The notes under the pieces were generated by a model. The model was given only the letters and a program-made list of their open reading frames with translations. It made no database searches and was not told the origin of the DNA. A program made the translations under genes and the position numbers. 47,638 nucleotides of DNA from a virus, in IMG/VR virus record IMGVR_UViG_3300049043_000184, positions 1 through 47,638 of that record; one strand, 5' to 3'. Below are positions 13,847 to 22,956 of the stretch, one piece after another (position 1 is the stretch's first letter; every line of letters starts with the position of its first letter).

Positions 13847-16429
13847 AACGTTTTTAATTTTTGATTTAGAAACCAATGGTCTTTACGATCAGGTTACGCA
13901 AGTCTTTTGTGTTGTCATCCATGACGTCAACAAACAACAAACTTTTACTTACGGGCCTGATCGCATTGATGCTGCTATTGCTCATCTGGCAACCGCTGAT
14001 TTTCTTATTGGTCACAACATAATTTTTTATGACCTTCCAGTTCTACAAAAACTACATTCATTTGACACCAAATCATGCATCATCGATACGCTTGTTTGTT
14101 CTCGTTTGATCTGGCCCAAAGAAGTTTTGGAGTCTTTGGACAATGAACAACATACGCAGGTTCCAACGTACTTACGTGGATCCCCATCACTTAAGGCTTG
14201 GGGATGGCGCTTGGCCGATCATAAGATCGACTTCAAAGACTTCGCTCAGTATTCCCAAGAGATGTTGGAATACTGTATTCAGGACGTTGAAGTTACTAAA
14301 AAACTTTGGTTACACATTTACAAACAACACTATCCGGAACCCGCGCTCAAGCTGGAACATGACTTTGCTTGGACAATTAACAAACAAATTAGATCAGGTG
14401 TTCCTTTTGATTTTGATGCAGCTCTTAATTTTGTGGATGTACTACGCGCAAAACAACAAGAACTTGAAAACGAATTAAAAAGAATCTTTCCACCTATTCG
14501 ACACAGCACTTGGTTTACACCCAAGGTCAATAACAAAACGCGTGGTTATGTTAAAGGAGTTCCCTTTGAAAAAGTCTGCGTTGAAGAATTCAATCCAGGA
14601 TCTCGTGACCAGATTGCTGATCGACTTAAACAAAAGTACGGATGGAAACCAGAGAAGACAACTGAAAAAGGAAATCCAATTCTTAATGATGAAGTATTAG
14701 AAACACTGCCATACCCAGAGGCTAAACTGTTGGCAGAATACATGTTGGTTAAAAAACGTCTTGGTCAAATTACAGAAGGTAAAAATGCTTGGCTCAAACT
14801 CTACAACAATGACACTGGTTGTATCCACGGCGACGTCATTACTAACGGTTGCATTACTGGGCGCTGTGCACACCGTAATCCAAACATGGGCCAAGTCCCT
14901 GCTTCTTACTCCCCATATGGAAAAGAATGTCGTTCTTTATTCCATGCTCCTTACGGGTGGGACCTCATTGGCATTGACGCTAAAGCACTTGAGCTACGTT
15001 GCCTCGCTGGGTATTTGGCACTCTGGGATGACGGAGAGTATGCCTCTCTTGTTGTAAACCCAGACGTTGATATTCATACTTACAACCAAGAACAGTTTGG
15101 TGTTGCAACCAGGGACATTAGTAAACGTTTGTTGTATGCATGTGTTCCATCAGATATTACAACCCTGCTGACAAAAGAAGGATGGAAAAGATACGAAGAT
15201 CTTAAGGTAGGTCAATTGGTATTGACATATAACGAAGAAAAACAAATTAAAGAATGGAAACCTATTCTTGAAATAATTCAAGAACACGAAGACGAAGTGT
15301 TTCAATTAGAGCATAATCATTCTTTTAAGGTTCAAGCAACAGCCGATCATCGGTGGTACGTAAAGAAACGTAAGCGCAATAAAAACACACAATGTGGTTG
15401 GGTTACAGGTAAAAACTATATGGTTCCCATGGTTGAAACAACTGTTGATATCAATACTGAATCAAACATTATTGTTAATGCGCCATTGGTTGAAGAATAT
15501 TCAGAAGGCATTGAGATTGATTGGTCTTGGAAAAAGTATGGCACTAACTGGTCTGAGATAGTTTTAAAAATGAACTCAAGACAACGCAGGGCTTGGTTGT
15601 CTGGTTTTATGATTGCTGATGGTTTTCAATCTTGCAAACCTGAACCAAAAGAAAAATGGCACTGGACTCAAATACGCAATGAGCATTTTGAAGCTGCTTT
15701 ACTTGCTTCTTATTTGGAATTTCCTGGAGTTATTCACGTTGCAAAACCCCGCCAAAATAATAGTGGCACAATTCAAATGCATGTAAGTATTGCTAATAAA
15801 GGTCATGTGACTGGGCAGAGACTTCAAAGAACTTGCATAGGAAAGAAAAAAGTCTTTTGCATTCGCACAGAGAATAAATCTTTTGTTATGCGCCAGGGGA
15901 TTGCATTACAATTACCGGAAATTGTTTGTATGGCGCGGGCAGTTTAAAAATGGGAACTATTATTGATCCGGATGAAAAAAATGAAGTTGTTTTACGTCAA
16001 CTAGGAAATACTGCAATTAATTTATACATGCGCGGTGTACCTGCATTAAAGAAATTAAAACAGCAAATTGAAGAAACAATTGGAACGCGTGGATACTTGG
16101 TTGGCTTAGATCGCAGGGTGCTTCACTGTCGTTCATCGTTTAAAGGATTGAATGTTTTATTGCAATCAGCAGGTGCAATTCTTATGAAACAAGTTGTTGT
16201 ATTTGTACATAACAACATTAAAGAAAACTTAGGTCTTGAGTATGGCCACCATTGGCAACAACTTTTAATGGTCCATGATGAAATCCAACTTGCTTGTCAT
16301 CCTGATTACACAGACAAAATTAGAGAGCAGGCTATGATGGCTTTCCCACAGGCACAGGAGTTTTTTGGTTTCCGTTGTTTAATTGAAGGAGACTCCCGCG
16401 TTGGTAAAACATGGGCAGAAACCCACTAA
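13824..16429 (+). CDS. polA: family A DNA polymerase (T7-like) interrupted by an intein
   Basis: The start at ATG 13824 (MKPASAGETFLIFDLETNG) places the 3'-5' exonuclease motif I (DLE) at residues 14-16, as in phage T7 polymerase. Exo II is LIGHNIIFYD and Exo III is EYCIQDVEVT. Polymerase motif A is IGIDAKALELRCLA, motif B is RDISKRLLYA joined to CLYGAGSLKMG, and motif C is MVHDEIQLA. Motif B is split by an intein (15141-15922). There is no 5'-3' exonuclease domain. A one-base loss in the G run at 15896-15899 breaks the frame inside the intein, so the two parts appear separate. Excised length is about 607 aa. Confidence 0.9.
15141..15922 (+). other. intein with DOD (LAGLIDADG-type) endonuclease remnant in PolA motif B
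   Basis: Begins at Cys1 (CVPSDITTLLTKEGW, splicing block A), with block B ATADHRWYV and an endonuclease-like block RAWLSGFMIADGFQS. It ends, after restoring one G, with ENKSFVMRQ, then CITITGN, followed by Cys+1 of CLYGAG. The last residue is Asn as required, although the usual penultimate His is Gly. Length is about 261 aa, short for a full homing endonuclease intein, so the nuclease may be reduced. The insertion falls between two residues of the fingers helix that binds the incoming dNTP. Confidence 0.85.
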
Positions 16430-16435
16430 GTTATT

Positions 16436-16462
16436 CGTCCCAGGTATGACGTTAAACTGCCT
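16436..16462 (+). promoter_or_regulatory. F-family RNA hairpin, copy 4
   Basis: CGTCC box, stem AGGTA/TGCCT with one wobble pair, loop TGACGTTAAAC at 16447-16457. It lies 20 bases before the ssb start. Confidence 0.75.
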
Positions 16463-16482
16463 TTCACACTACCTTTTGAACA

Positions 16483-17295
16483 ATGAACTTTGTCAGTATT
16501 TGCGCTCAGCTTGCTGAAGAACCGCGTGAGGTTTACACCAGCGCAACATCTACCAGCTTGCGTTGCAACGTTATCCTTCCTCCGGTTGGAAACAAAACAC
16601 CAACAACCATTGCACTCAACATCTATGGCAAATCAGCCGAGCGTTTTGAACGTTTGAAAGAACGCACAAGTATTTTTATCCACGGCGCCAAGTTGCGTTA
16701 CGACTTGGACACCAGGCAGTTCTCTTTGCATGGTGGAACATTTGTTCCTGTGGAAGCGGATGCTTTTCCAATCTTGAATACAGTTATCCTTAGTGGACGC
16801 TGTGTAAAAGATATTGATCAAGAAGATTCGCGGGCATTTAAAACAACGGCGGGTGGTTTAATGATTTGTAATCAATCCCTTGCTGTTAACACAGGGCGTA
16901 ATCAATCAGATCTTTTTAACTTTTACGCTATTAACTCCGTAGAAGATAAACCAAATTATGCTGAGTTACTTTGTAATTTAACGCATAAAGGTACTGGTCT
17001 TACGATCAGTGGACGTTTGGTTACTGATTCTTGGAAAGACAAAACAACCAATGAACTGTGCACACAAACCAAGATTCAAATGACAGCAATGACTCTTGGT
17101 CCTAAGTCCCAGGATTCGTCCAGGGAAATTAAACCGCAGACAACCATGGCTGCTGACAAACCCAACCAGTCGTTGTGGGGTGGACGCACCATGGATGAAC
17201 AACCTGATCCTTGGAACCAAGCACAGAACAGTCTGCCGGATCTTCCTGGCCAATACGGTGTACCTCCCCAGGTTGACGATGACGTTCCGTTTTGA
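16483..17295 (+). CDS. ssb: single-stranded DNA-binding protein with two OB folds
   Basis: 270 aa, about 1.5 times the usual bacterial SSB. Residues 1-92 and about 95-205 each look like an OB fold (second opening NTVILSGRCVKDIDQ). The rest is a Gln/Pro/Asn-rich flexible linker ending DDDVPF, the acidic tip that recruits replication and repair proteins. It coats ssDNA at the phage replication fork. Its own F-family RNA hairpin lies upstream, and polA is the preceding gene. Confidence 0.8.
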   Translation: MNFVSICAQLAEEPREVYTSATSTSLRCNVILPPVGNKTPTTIALNIYGKSAERFERLKERTSIFIHGAKLRYDLDTRQFSLHGGTFVPVEADAFPILNTVILSGRCVKDIDQEDSRAFKTTAGGLMICNQSLAVNTGRNQSDLFNFYAINSVEDKPNYAELLCNLTHKGTGLTISGRLVTDSWKDKTTNELCTQTKIQMTAMTLGPKSQDSSREIKPQTTMAADKPNQSLWGGRTMDEQPDPWNQAQNSLPDLPGQYGVPPQVDDDVPF

Positions 17296-17332
17296 TCTTT
17301 ACGTTTCTTAAACAAAAACCAAACCATTAACA

Positions 17333-17560
17333 ATGGAAAACAAAAACGATTACATCTTTCTTCATGACGATGGAGAGCGTGAAATCATTGTGAAGTTTGA
17401 CGGTTGTTTTACGGATTCAATTCTCCGTAACTTTGTTGATTTCTTGAGGGCTTGTGGTCATTACGACAAGTTTATTTATGGTTGCATGCAAGCCATCGTG
17501 GATGAAAATGAAACTTATGTTAAGAGCAGCCAACCGGCTGAGGAGACAGACGTAGACTGA
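17333..17560 (+). CDS. hypothetical acidic protein, 75 aa
   Basis: Starts MENKNDYIFLHDDGER and ends QPAEETDVD. The middle (FVDFLRACGHYDKFIYGCM) is a hydrophobic helix pair. The ATG follows ATTAACA. Small acidic proteins with this pattern occur beside ssb in cyanophages, but I cannot name a family. Confidence 0.6.
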   Translation: MENKNDYIFLHDDGEREIIVKFDGCFTDSILRNFVDFLRACGHYDKFIYGCMQAIVDENETYVKSSQPAEETDVD

Positions 17561-17565
17561 TGTTC

Positions 17566-17590
17566 CGTCCTCAGGATGACGTTAAAAGCA
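17566..17590 (+). promoter_or_regulatory. F-family RNA element, copy 5 (variant)
   Basis: CGTCC box and the core TGACGTTAAA, but the expected closing arm is replaced by AGCATC, so the 5-bp stem is lost or altered. It lies about 48 bases upstream of the gene at 17638. Confidence 0.5.
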
Positions 17591-17637
17591 TCTACTGTTT
17601 TACTACACACTTACCTGTGACAACAACTCCAATTGAC

Positions 17638-18717
17638 ATGATGGGTGATGCTTGGATGGATAACATCGAAGCTGAAACTCAAACCAAACCCCCTCTGAAA
17701 ACTTCTACGACCATGACCGTTAAGAAAACCTCTGCTCTTGCTACTCGCAGCCTTGATTCGTTTAAACTTTTCCAAGACAAAAAGTTTGTATCCGGCTATC
17801 AGAATCTTGTCACCATCCAACCCCTTAACAAGTCCAAGACACGAGGTTGGTTTGTGCGGAAGTCAGATCTTGGCACTTGCGGATGGAGTGCCACTGAAGA
17901 TCAATTTGCTAAAGGTTCTGTTATCTGGAACTACAAGCAAACGTTTGGCATGGCCCCCAACACCTCAGTAGAAGAAGGACTCAATTTTGTTGAGCCTCGA
18001 ATTCAAATCCTTTTACGTTCTCCCCTCATGGTTGAAGAAACGACTGGGATGAAACAAACGATTGGAACTTTTGATGATCCAGAAGTTAAGGAATTGTTTG
18101 AAGCTGATAAGATTGCTTACGATTTAGCCATCAGCAAAAATGAAATGTATACGCGCAAGTACGGTGTTCGCACTAAATACTTAATTTATGTTCTAACTGA
18201 AGACAATAAACGCGCTCATAAAATCCCCATGGTTCTTACTATTAAAGCTTTGAATGGCGTTGATGTGTCTGAAAAACTTAAGGTGTATGAAAAAGAAATG
18301 TCCAAATGCCTAAGCAAAGCATTGGATTCTGAAATACCTCTTGCATTTAATGAAAAGTTTTATGCCACTACCGTATTTGCTCCAGTACTTGCCAATGAAA
18401 TGCGTGGCATCAACAACGTTGAGATCTGCGCAATTGAATCTTTTGACATCCCTGATTACAGCAGCCAGGAAGCCGCAGTTGAATCCTTGAATCGTCTTTC
18501 GATTCCTGATGAAGACCGTGAATCTACCTGGAAGTTTCAAGAGATGTTTAGTGATTACATCAACCAGCATTCACGTCAAGATGCGGAGAAGCTTGGTGGT
18601 GCCTACGGAATCAAAGAAGGTATTGAGATTCTCCCAGTGTCGAGGACTGCGGAGGCTGAGGTCAAAGCTCTGCCTGCCCGTGATCCGATGACGGGTGAAG
18701 ATGATTCACTCTTTTGA
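17638..18717 (+). CDS. hypothetical protein with SSB-like acidic tip, 359 aa
   Basis: The start is taken at the ATG pair 17638/17641 (MMGDAWMDN); an earlier ATG lies before the RNA element and is rejected. Residues about 30-150 contain NLVTIQPLNKSKTRGWFV and TCGWSATEDQF, reminiscent of cyanobacterial and phage DUF5895-type proteins. The C-terminus TGEDDSLF resembles an SSB interaction tip. With ssb just upstream, a role in ssDNA binding or recombination is plausible but inferred. Confidence 0.55.
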   Translation: MMGDAWMDNIEAETQTKPPLKTSTTMTVKKTSALATRSLDSFKLFQDKKFVSGYQNLVTIQPLNKSKTRGWFVRKSDLGTCGWSATEDQFAKGSVIWNYKQTFGMAPNTSVEEGLNFVEPRIQILLRSPLMVEETTGMKQTIGTFDDPEVKELFEADKIAYDLAISKNEMYTRKYGVRTKYLIYVLTEDNKRAHKIPMVLTIKALNGVDVSEKLKVYEKEMSKCLSKALDSEIPLAFNEKFYATTVFAPVLANEMRGINNVEICAIESFDIPDYSSQEAAVESLNRLSIPDEDRESTWKFQEMFSDYINQHSRQDAEKLGGAYGIKEGIEILPVSRTAEAEVKALPARDPMTGEDDSLF

Positions 18718-18969
18718 TTTGATTGCTGGGTTGGCAATGTCATCTTGATTAATGGATACATTATTAAAGATGAACATGTCCTGAACCAGGCCACGAATCA
18801 CCCCTTGACGTTGCGTAGCGACTCTCGCCAAGAGGGTCGCTATTTCTTTTAAGGTGTTAACCGAGTTGCATTCATCAACCATTCGTTTGATTTTTTCTTC
18901 CCAAAACTTATCGTCCAATGAAGGTTCAATTTGAAATTTATTTAACGATACGTATTTAATTTCATCCAT
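18706..18969 (-). CDS. hypothetical helical protein, 87 aa
   Basis: Isolated minus-strand gene among plus-strand genes. Starts MDEIKYVSLNKFQIEPS; the middle NTLKEIATLLARVATQRQGVIRGLVQD is a long amphipathic helix. I recall similar sequences as short cyanophage hypotheticals, without a function. Its end overlaps the 3' end of the convergent gene by 12 bases. Confidence 0.6.
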   Translation of the reverse strand: MDEIKYVSLNKFQIEPSLDDKFWEEKIKRMVDECNSVNTLKEIATLLARVATQRQGVIRGLVQDMFIFNNVSINQDDIANPAIKSKE

Positions 18970-19049
18970 GAATCTGTATTCAATGGTTAGAAAAAGTCTA
19001 CTCGGATAATCGATAAATGTAATTTATTTGTACTCTCGCTAAAACAAAC
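18970..19049. promoter_or_regulatory. A/T-rich divergent intergenic region
   Basis: 80 bases between divergent starts at 18969 (minus) and 19050 (plus). Promoters for both are expected here; I see A/T-rich hexamer-like stretches but no clear -35/-10 pair. Confidence 0.3.
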
Positions 19050-20222
19050 ATGAAACCAGAACACAAAGCTGTTATTAAAACGGCTGGTCCCCTTGGTCTT
19101 ATTGGTGCAGGACTTCTGTTAACCGTTGGTAATCCGGTCGCCTGGGCTGCACTTGCTTACGGTACATACCGAGTTGGGCGTGCGGCTTACCGCAATGCCA
19201 AGCCTTGTGCTACGCTTGATCCGTCAACAAAAGATCCTGAATCTTTTTGTTTGACTTACACCACACTACACAACTTCATGGCTACTCAACTTCTTGAACT
19301 TAACGAAGCACAAACGTTGGTGTACACACGTACCAACATTCGACGTGCCTTTGATGATTTTGATGACACGGATGTTGCAGGCATCTATCTTCTCGATGAT
19401 GTTTGCCGTGTCATTTATCGTGATGGCGCGGAGGTTGATTATCCGCGTCAACAAATAAAAGATGCGTTTGTTTCTTTTTCTTCCAGGTTAAAGGACTTCT
19501 TTTCTTACCTTGGTCCCAACTACCGTGGTCCAAGTGTCTGGCACCAAAATGCGTATATTATGTTTAAAGGTTGGAGCTATGTTCATGCCCTTGGACACAC
19601 TACGGTCAACGCTAAGCTCCAGGCTCAGTGGGCTGACAAGTTCATTCACATTACAAACCAAGACAGCCTCAAAGCCTTACTTCAGTCTGACCAGACCGAC
19701 CTTGGATATTTGGTTGCGCCGGACGGAATGCGGCTTGCGGATCGGCCCATTGACATGGACGCTGACCTGGATGATGGCGCCGAACAACGGTCTGTCCTTA
19801 GCGAACCTGTATGCACGTGTGGGTCCTTTCAACGTCAGCTCAATCATCTTGCTGGACTCCAAGAAGAAATTTCTGGATACCAACCTGCCTGCATCCACTT
19901 GACTTGGTTCAACAAGTACAGGGAATTGTTGTGTAAACGCACGGAAGTAAGGAATGCTTGCCCTGCGTATGCTCCGGATAAGTGTGTTGCCTGGTGGTAC
20001 GCACCACCAACGGATGCAATCGGTGATGGAAGATTTGTTTTGCTTCACACAAAATATGGGGCACAGGCGCCACTAACTCACTGGCGTACCTACAAACAAA
20101 AGGAAATCTTTACGCAGGATGACGCCTGGACTTTATTTGATAACATGCTGGAGTCAGGCTATGTTCCTTTCCCAGGCTTAGCTCTGCCTCAACTTAAAAC
20201 AGCAATCAAACATGACCAATGA
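19050..20222 (+). CDS. membrane-associated protein with SWIM-type zinc finger, 390 aa
   Basis: Residues 8-45 (ending VAWAALAYGTYRVGRAAY) are hydrophobic and may form one or two membrane helices. Near residues 252-284, CTC-GSFQRQLNHLAG and then CIH fit the SWIM pattern CxCx(n)CxH, a zinc finger that binds DNA or protein. The rest is unrecognised. It overlaps the next gene by 11 bases. Confidence 0.55.
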   Translation: MKPEHKAVIKTAGPLGLIGAGLLLTVGNPVAWAALAYGTYRVGRAAYRNAKPCATLDPSTKDPESFCLTYTTLHNFMATQLLELNEAQTLVYTRTNIRRAFDDFDDTDVAGIYLLDDVCRVIYRDGAEVDYPRQQIKDAFVSFSSRLKDFFSYLGPNYRGPSVWHQNAYIMFKGWSYVHALGHTTVNAKLQAQWADKFIHITNQDSLKALLQSDQTDLGYLVAPDGMRLADRPIDMDADLDDGAEQRSVLSEPVCTCGSFQRQLNHLAGLQEEISGYQPACIHLTWFNKYRELLCKRTEVRNACPAYAPDKCVAWWYAPPTDAIGDGRFVLLHTKYGAQAPLTHWRTYKQKEIFTQDDAWTLFDNMLESGYVPFPGLALPQLKTAIKHDQ

Positions 20223-20439
20223 CATTCTTGAATATGCTCGTCAACTTGCAACACAACCAACCGTTAATTTCATGAGCAACTACCAACGCTACGATCTTGA
20301 GGTCCCAGAAGATACCCATTGGGAGCTTGTTAAACTTGCTGCAGACCTTAAGATGCATCATGAAGACTACGCACAAAACATTCTGATTAACCATGTCGAA
20401 CAACAGTTGGATCAACAAGCTGCAACTGGAAGTCGTTGA
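20212..20439 (+). CDS. hypothetical protein, 75 aa
   Basis: Starts MTNDILEYARQLATQP; helical and acidic with two histidines (KMHHEDYAQN). Overlaps both neighbours, within the coupled run 19050-20999. Unrecognised. Confidence 0.6.
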   Translation: MTNDILEYARQLATQPTVNFMSNYQRYDLEVPEDTHWELVKLAADLKMHHEDYAQNILINHVEQQLDQQAATGSR

Positions 20440-20593
20440 ACCTGAGGATGGTGTCTGCATAATCGTTATTCAATGGGATGATGAAGATCCTGAGTTAGCG
20501 GAATGGACTAGCTGGGGAGAACAAGGTCAACGCGACTTTATTATCAATTCCCTTTACAATGCCCTTGAATGCTTTATTGATGATGACCATTGA
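20393..20593 (+). CDS. hypothetical acidic protein, 66 aa
   Basis: Starts MSNNSWINKLQLEVVEP; a beta hairpin GVCIIVIQWDDEDPELAEW is followed by a helix ending ECFIDDDH. The 47-base overlap with the preceding gene is long, but both frames look coding. Unrecognised. Confidence 0.5.
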   Translation: MSNNSWINKLQLEVVEPEDGVCIIVIQWDDEDPELAEWTSWGEQGQRDFIINSLYNALECFIDDDH

Positions 20594-20999
20594 CACTTAC
20601 GGCCTTGAGTTTGATCGCTACAAGGATCTGTTCTTGCAAGAATCAGCACACTTGCTGTACTTGTACTTTGAATTTGACAAAGCTGTTGAAAAATGTGCAG
20701 AGGACTTTGGTTATTCCAAGCCTTCTGAAAAAACAAAACACGATTTGTTTGTTGATGCTCTTTATGCAACAAATGATGACGCTCGCAAGCTTCAACGTAA
20801 AGAAAACCCTGGTGTTTTTAAAGAAGAGACGCTTGATTTTATCTCGCCAAGTCGCGAAGAACTGGCAGAAAAACTAGACTCTGTAAACGCCAAAGTTGAA
20901 GCGTTGACAGATTACATTGCTAACCTTGTAACCATTACCAAGGTTGGCTTGACAGACCTGGTAGACTGCTTCGACGACTCGGCGGAAACGTCAGCGTGA
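20583..20999 (+). CDS. hypothetical helical protein, 138 aa
   Basis: Start MTIDTYGLEFDRYKD chosen at the ATG overlapping the previous stop. The protein is mostly helical with SREELAEKLDSVNAKVEALT, a likely coiled coil near residues 95-120, and an acidic end. Unrecognised. Followed by an F-family hairpin. Confidence 0.6.
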   Translation: MTIDTYGLEFDRYKDLFLQESAHLLYLYFEFDKAVEKCAEDFGYSKPSEKTKHDLFVDALYATNDDARKLQRKENPGVFKEETLDFISPSREELAEKLDSVNAKVEALTDYIANLVTITKVGLTDLVDCFDDSAETSA

Positions 21000-21004
21000 G
21001 TTTC

Positions 21005-21031
21005 CGTCCTGGTCATGACGTTAAACTGACC
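21005..21031 (+). promoter_or_regulatory. F-family RNA hairpin, copy 6
   Basis: CGTCC box, perfect stem GGTCA/TGACC, loop TGACGTTAAAC at 21016-21026. It lies 21 bases before the ATG at 21053. Confidence 0.75.
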
Positions 21032-21052
21032 GCAACTCAACTACACACCATC

Positions 21053-21172
21053 ATGTTTGAATCAATTCTTGCTGCCGTACTTCCGGTTATTAAAGATCTT
21101 CTTTGGACAGCAGCCGCAGCGCTGCTGGCCTATGCACTCAACAAACTTCAATCCCACTTCCAACACATCTGA
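21053..21172 (+). CDS. very small membrane or amphipathic peptide, 39 aa
   Basis: Starts MFESILAAVLPVIKDLLW; almost the whole peptide is one hydrophobic helix (DLLWTAAAALLAYALNKL) with a short polar end. Peptides of this kind occur in phages as holin-like or small membrane peptides, but the position in the early region argues against lysis. It has its own F-family hairpin. The stop is 3 bases before the next ATG. Confidence 0.55.
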   Translation: MFESILAAVLPVIKDLLWTAAAALLAYALNKLQSHFQHI

Positions 21173-21175
21173 GCC

Positions 21176-21898
21176 ATGACTCAAATCACTGCAACTAAAC
21201 TTAAAGAGCTAAACATCATTCAGCTTTACGAGCACTATGGTGCCCTGGAACGCTCTCTTCCTTTGCTCACTCCTGAGTCTTTGGAACTGGCACAAGCAGA
21301 GCTGGAAAGTTGCGCTTACTTGCGGTCAGAAAAAGTTGATCGTATCTACTATGCTTTGGCGCACCATGAAGACATTCTGGAGCGTATTAAAAAGGAAGCT
21401 GAGCTTTTAAGTAAAGCAAAGAAGCACCATGAATCCAATGTTGCTGGATTAAAGAGGCTTCTTAATTATTTGCGACGTGTGTTGCCAGTTGATACCAATA
21501 AAATCAACGGCCGCAACTATCAGTTCACAATGGTTAAGAAGAAGGACGCAACGGTTGAAATTAAAACCGACCCAGAGTTTTGGTCTTCTGAAGAACGTCA
21601 AAATTATTGCGTTGAAGAAGAGGTCACCACAATCAAGAAAATTGTGTTACGGTCAATGTCAGGAGAAATTATCTCCGAACAGAGCACTCCAAAACTCTCT
21701 CGCCAAGTTGTACCTAATCTCGATGCAATCCGCAACGCCCATCAAAACGGAAAAGCTTTGCCGAACGGAGTTAAAGTCTTCCAAGAATACAACATTCGCT
21801 CAAGCAGAATCTATGGGAAACAACGACTGGAACTGGAAACATCCGAGTATCCAGGAGAGCTTTTACCAGAAGATTCCGGCGCCTGCGACGAAGGATGA
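21176..21898 (+). CDS. siphovirus Gp157-like protein, 240 aa
   Basis: Residues 1-105 form a long helical region: LYEHYGALERSLPLL, then KVDRIYYALAHHEDILERI and KKHHESNVAGLKRLLNYL. This is the layout of the Gp157 family (about 160-200 aa), followed by a beta segment with INGRNYQFTMVKKKDATVE. The family is linked to resistance to phage when expressed in Streptococcus; its molecular role is unclear. It overlaps the next gene by 86 bases. Confidence 0.65.
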   Translation: MTQITATKLKELNIIQLYEHYGALERSLPLLTPESLELAQAELESCAYLRSEKVDRIYYALAHHEDILERIKKEAELLSKAKKHHESNVAGLKRLLNYLRRVLPVDTNKINGRNYQFTMVKKKDATVEIKTDPEFWSSEERQNYCVEEEVTTIKKIVLRSMSGEIISEQSTPKLSRQVVPNLDAIRNAHQNGKALPNGVKVFQEYNIRSSRIYGKQRLELETSEYPGELLPEDSGACDEG

Positions 21899-22130
21899 TG
21901 CGCGGATTCGCATGAATTGTCATCAGCATGCCATCAAAGATTTTGATTTACAAATTGAAATGAATCAGCTAGAGATGGACATTTTGATGGACAACGGTGA
22001 AGTTCTTCCTTATAACGAACAGTTAATGGATGAGCTGCAGCAGAAGAAGTTAAAGCTGTTGGTAGGTAAACGGTTTCACCAAAATGCATCCAACGCATAT
22101 TGGTATCATCTTGAAAAGATGGCCAAATAA
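21813..22130 (+). CDS. hypothetical protein, 105 aa
   Basis: Starts MGNNDWNWKHPSIQESFYQK; two helices around DFDLQIEMNQLEMDILMDNG and QQKKLKLLVGKRF. The long overlap with the Gp157-like gene is supported by the protein-like composition of this frame throughout. Unrecognised. Confidence 0.55.
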   Translation: MGNNDWNWKHPSIQESFYQKIPAPATKDDARIRMNCHQHAIKDFDLQIEMNQLEMDILMDNGEVLPYNEQLMDELQQKKLKLLVGKRFHQNASNAYWYHLEKMAK

Positions 22131-22166
22131 ACCTGCCATACAATAAAGAAACTTCAAGGGGGTTCC

Positions 22167-22420
22167 ATGGTTGACGACAACCTAGTCAAATTATTGGCTG
22201 CGTTTACAAGCGATGGGACTCCTTTCTTGCAACCGTTGGCTCTAAGTTGGAGTGGGGTGTCACCATCTTGACCGCAGCAATGCTGGCCAACGAAACACTG
22301 TCGGCTCAAATGACGGCAGAAGAAATGGTTGATGGTGCAATTAACTATTACAACTTAATTCAAGAGCGTCTTGGTTATTACCAAAAACATCAAGCGCATT
22401 CATTAGAGCGTCTTCTTTGA
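22167..22420 (+). CDS. hypothetical protein, about 84 aa, one frameshift
   Basis: A strong ribosome binding site AAGGGGG precedes the ATG. The frame MVDDNLVKLL must shift near 22195 (one G lost in TTGGCTG) to continue as CVYKRWDSFLATVGSKLEWG and MLANETLSAQMTAEEM, ending HSLERLL. Predicted helical. Unrecognised. Confidence 0.5.
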
Positions 22421-22448
22421 TAAAGTAAGTACGTCATTCCTTTGTTTA

Positions 22449-22647
22449 ATGGAACCTGTTGTTGTTCCCAAAGCTAACCGTGTCGTTTGCTGTTGATCTT
22501 GAAGTTGAGTACAATTCTTTTGGCGGCAAGACGGCCGATGAGATTGCCGATGCCTTGCAGGATGAACTAGACGATTTATTGTTTGAAGTTCATCCCAGCG
22601 TTCAGGGTGTGTTTGCCACCGTTACTGCAGTCGGCTTCAATGACTAA
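22449..22647 (+). CDS. hypothetical protein, about 65 aa, one frameshift
   Basis: ATG frame MEPVVVPK; removing one A of the AAA run near 22470 continues as LTVSFAVDLEVEYNSFGGKT and ADEIADALQDELDDLLFEV. The alternation of strand and helix resembles small phage proteins of unknown role. Overlaps the next gene by 8 bases. Confidence 0.5.
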
Positions 22648-22897
22648 TCAATTTGATTGGCAAGCTGTCCTTGATAGCTGGAATGTTTCCCGGGAGCAGC
22701 AGAAGGCTGACTTCATGGAGCACATGTACCAATGTTCAGGCAGGCAAGATTCAACCCATCCTTTACACGGTCTTTACACAGGACTCTGGCAAGACTTTTG
22801 CATCAAAGAAGCTGGGCCAATCATGCGAGACCGTTACTTTGAAATGATGGAAGCCCTGCGTTTGTTTGAAGAGGGAAGACTTCCTGAAATTGCTTGA
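22640..22897 (+). CDS. hypothetical protein, 85 aa
   Basis: Starts MTNQFDWQAVLDSWNVSRE; contains STHPLHGLYTGLWQDFC and a C-terminal helix. Unrecognised. The ATG overlaps the preceding stop. Confidence 0.65.
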   Translation: MTNQFDWQAVLDSWNVSREQQKADFMEHMYQCSGRQDSTHPLHGLYTGLWQDFCIKEAGPIMRDRYFEMMEALRLFEEGRLPEIA

Positions 22898-22956
22898 TTT
22901 TTTTCTGGTGAACTCGGTACACTATTGGGGTGAGCCGTAAGGGCGAACCCTTTTCT

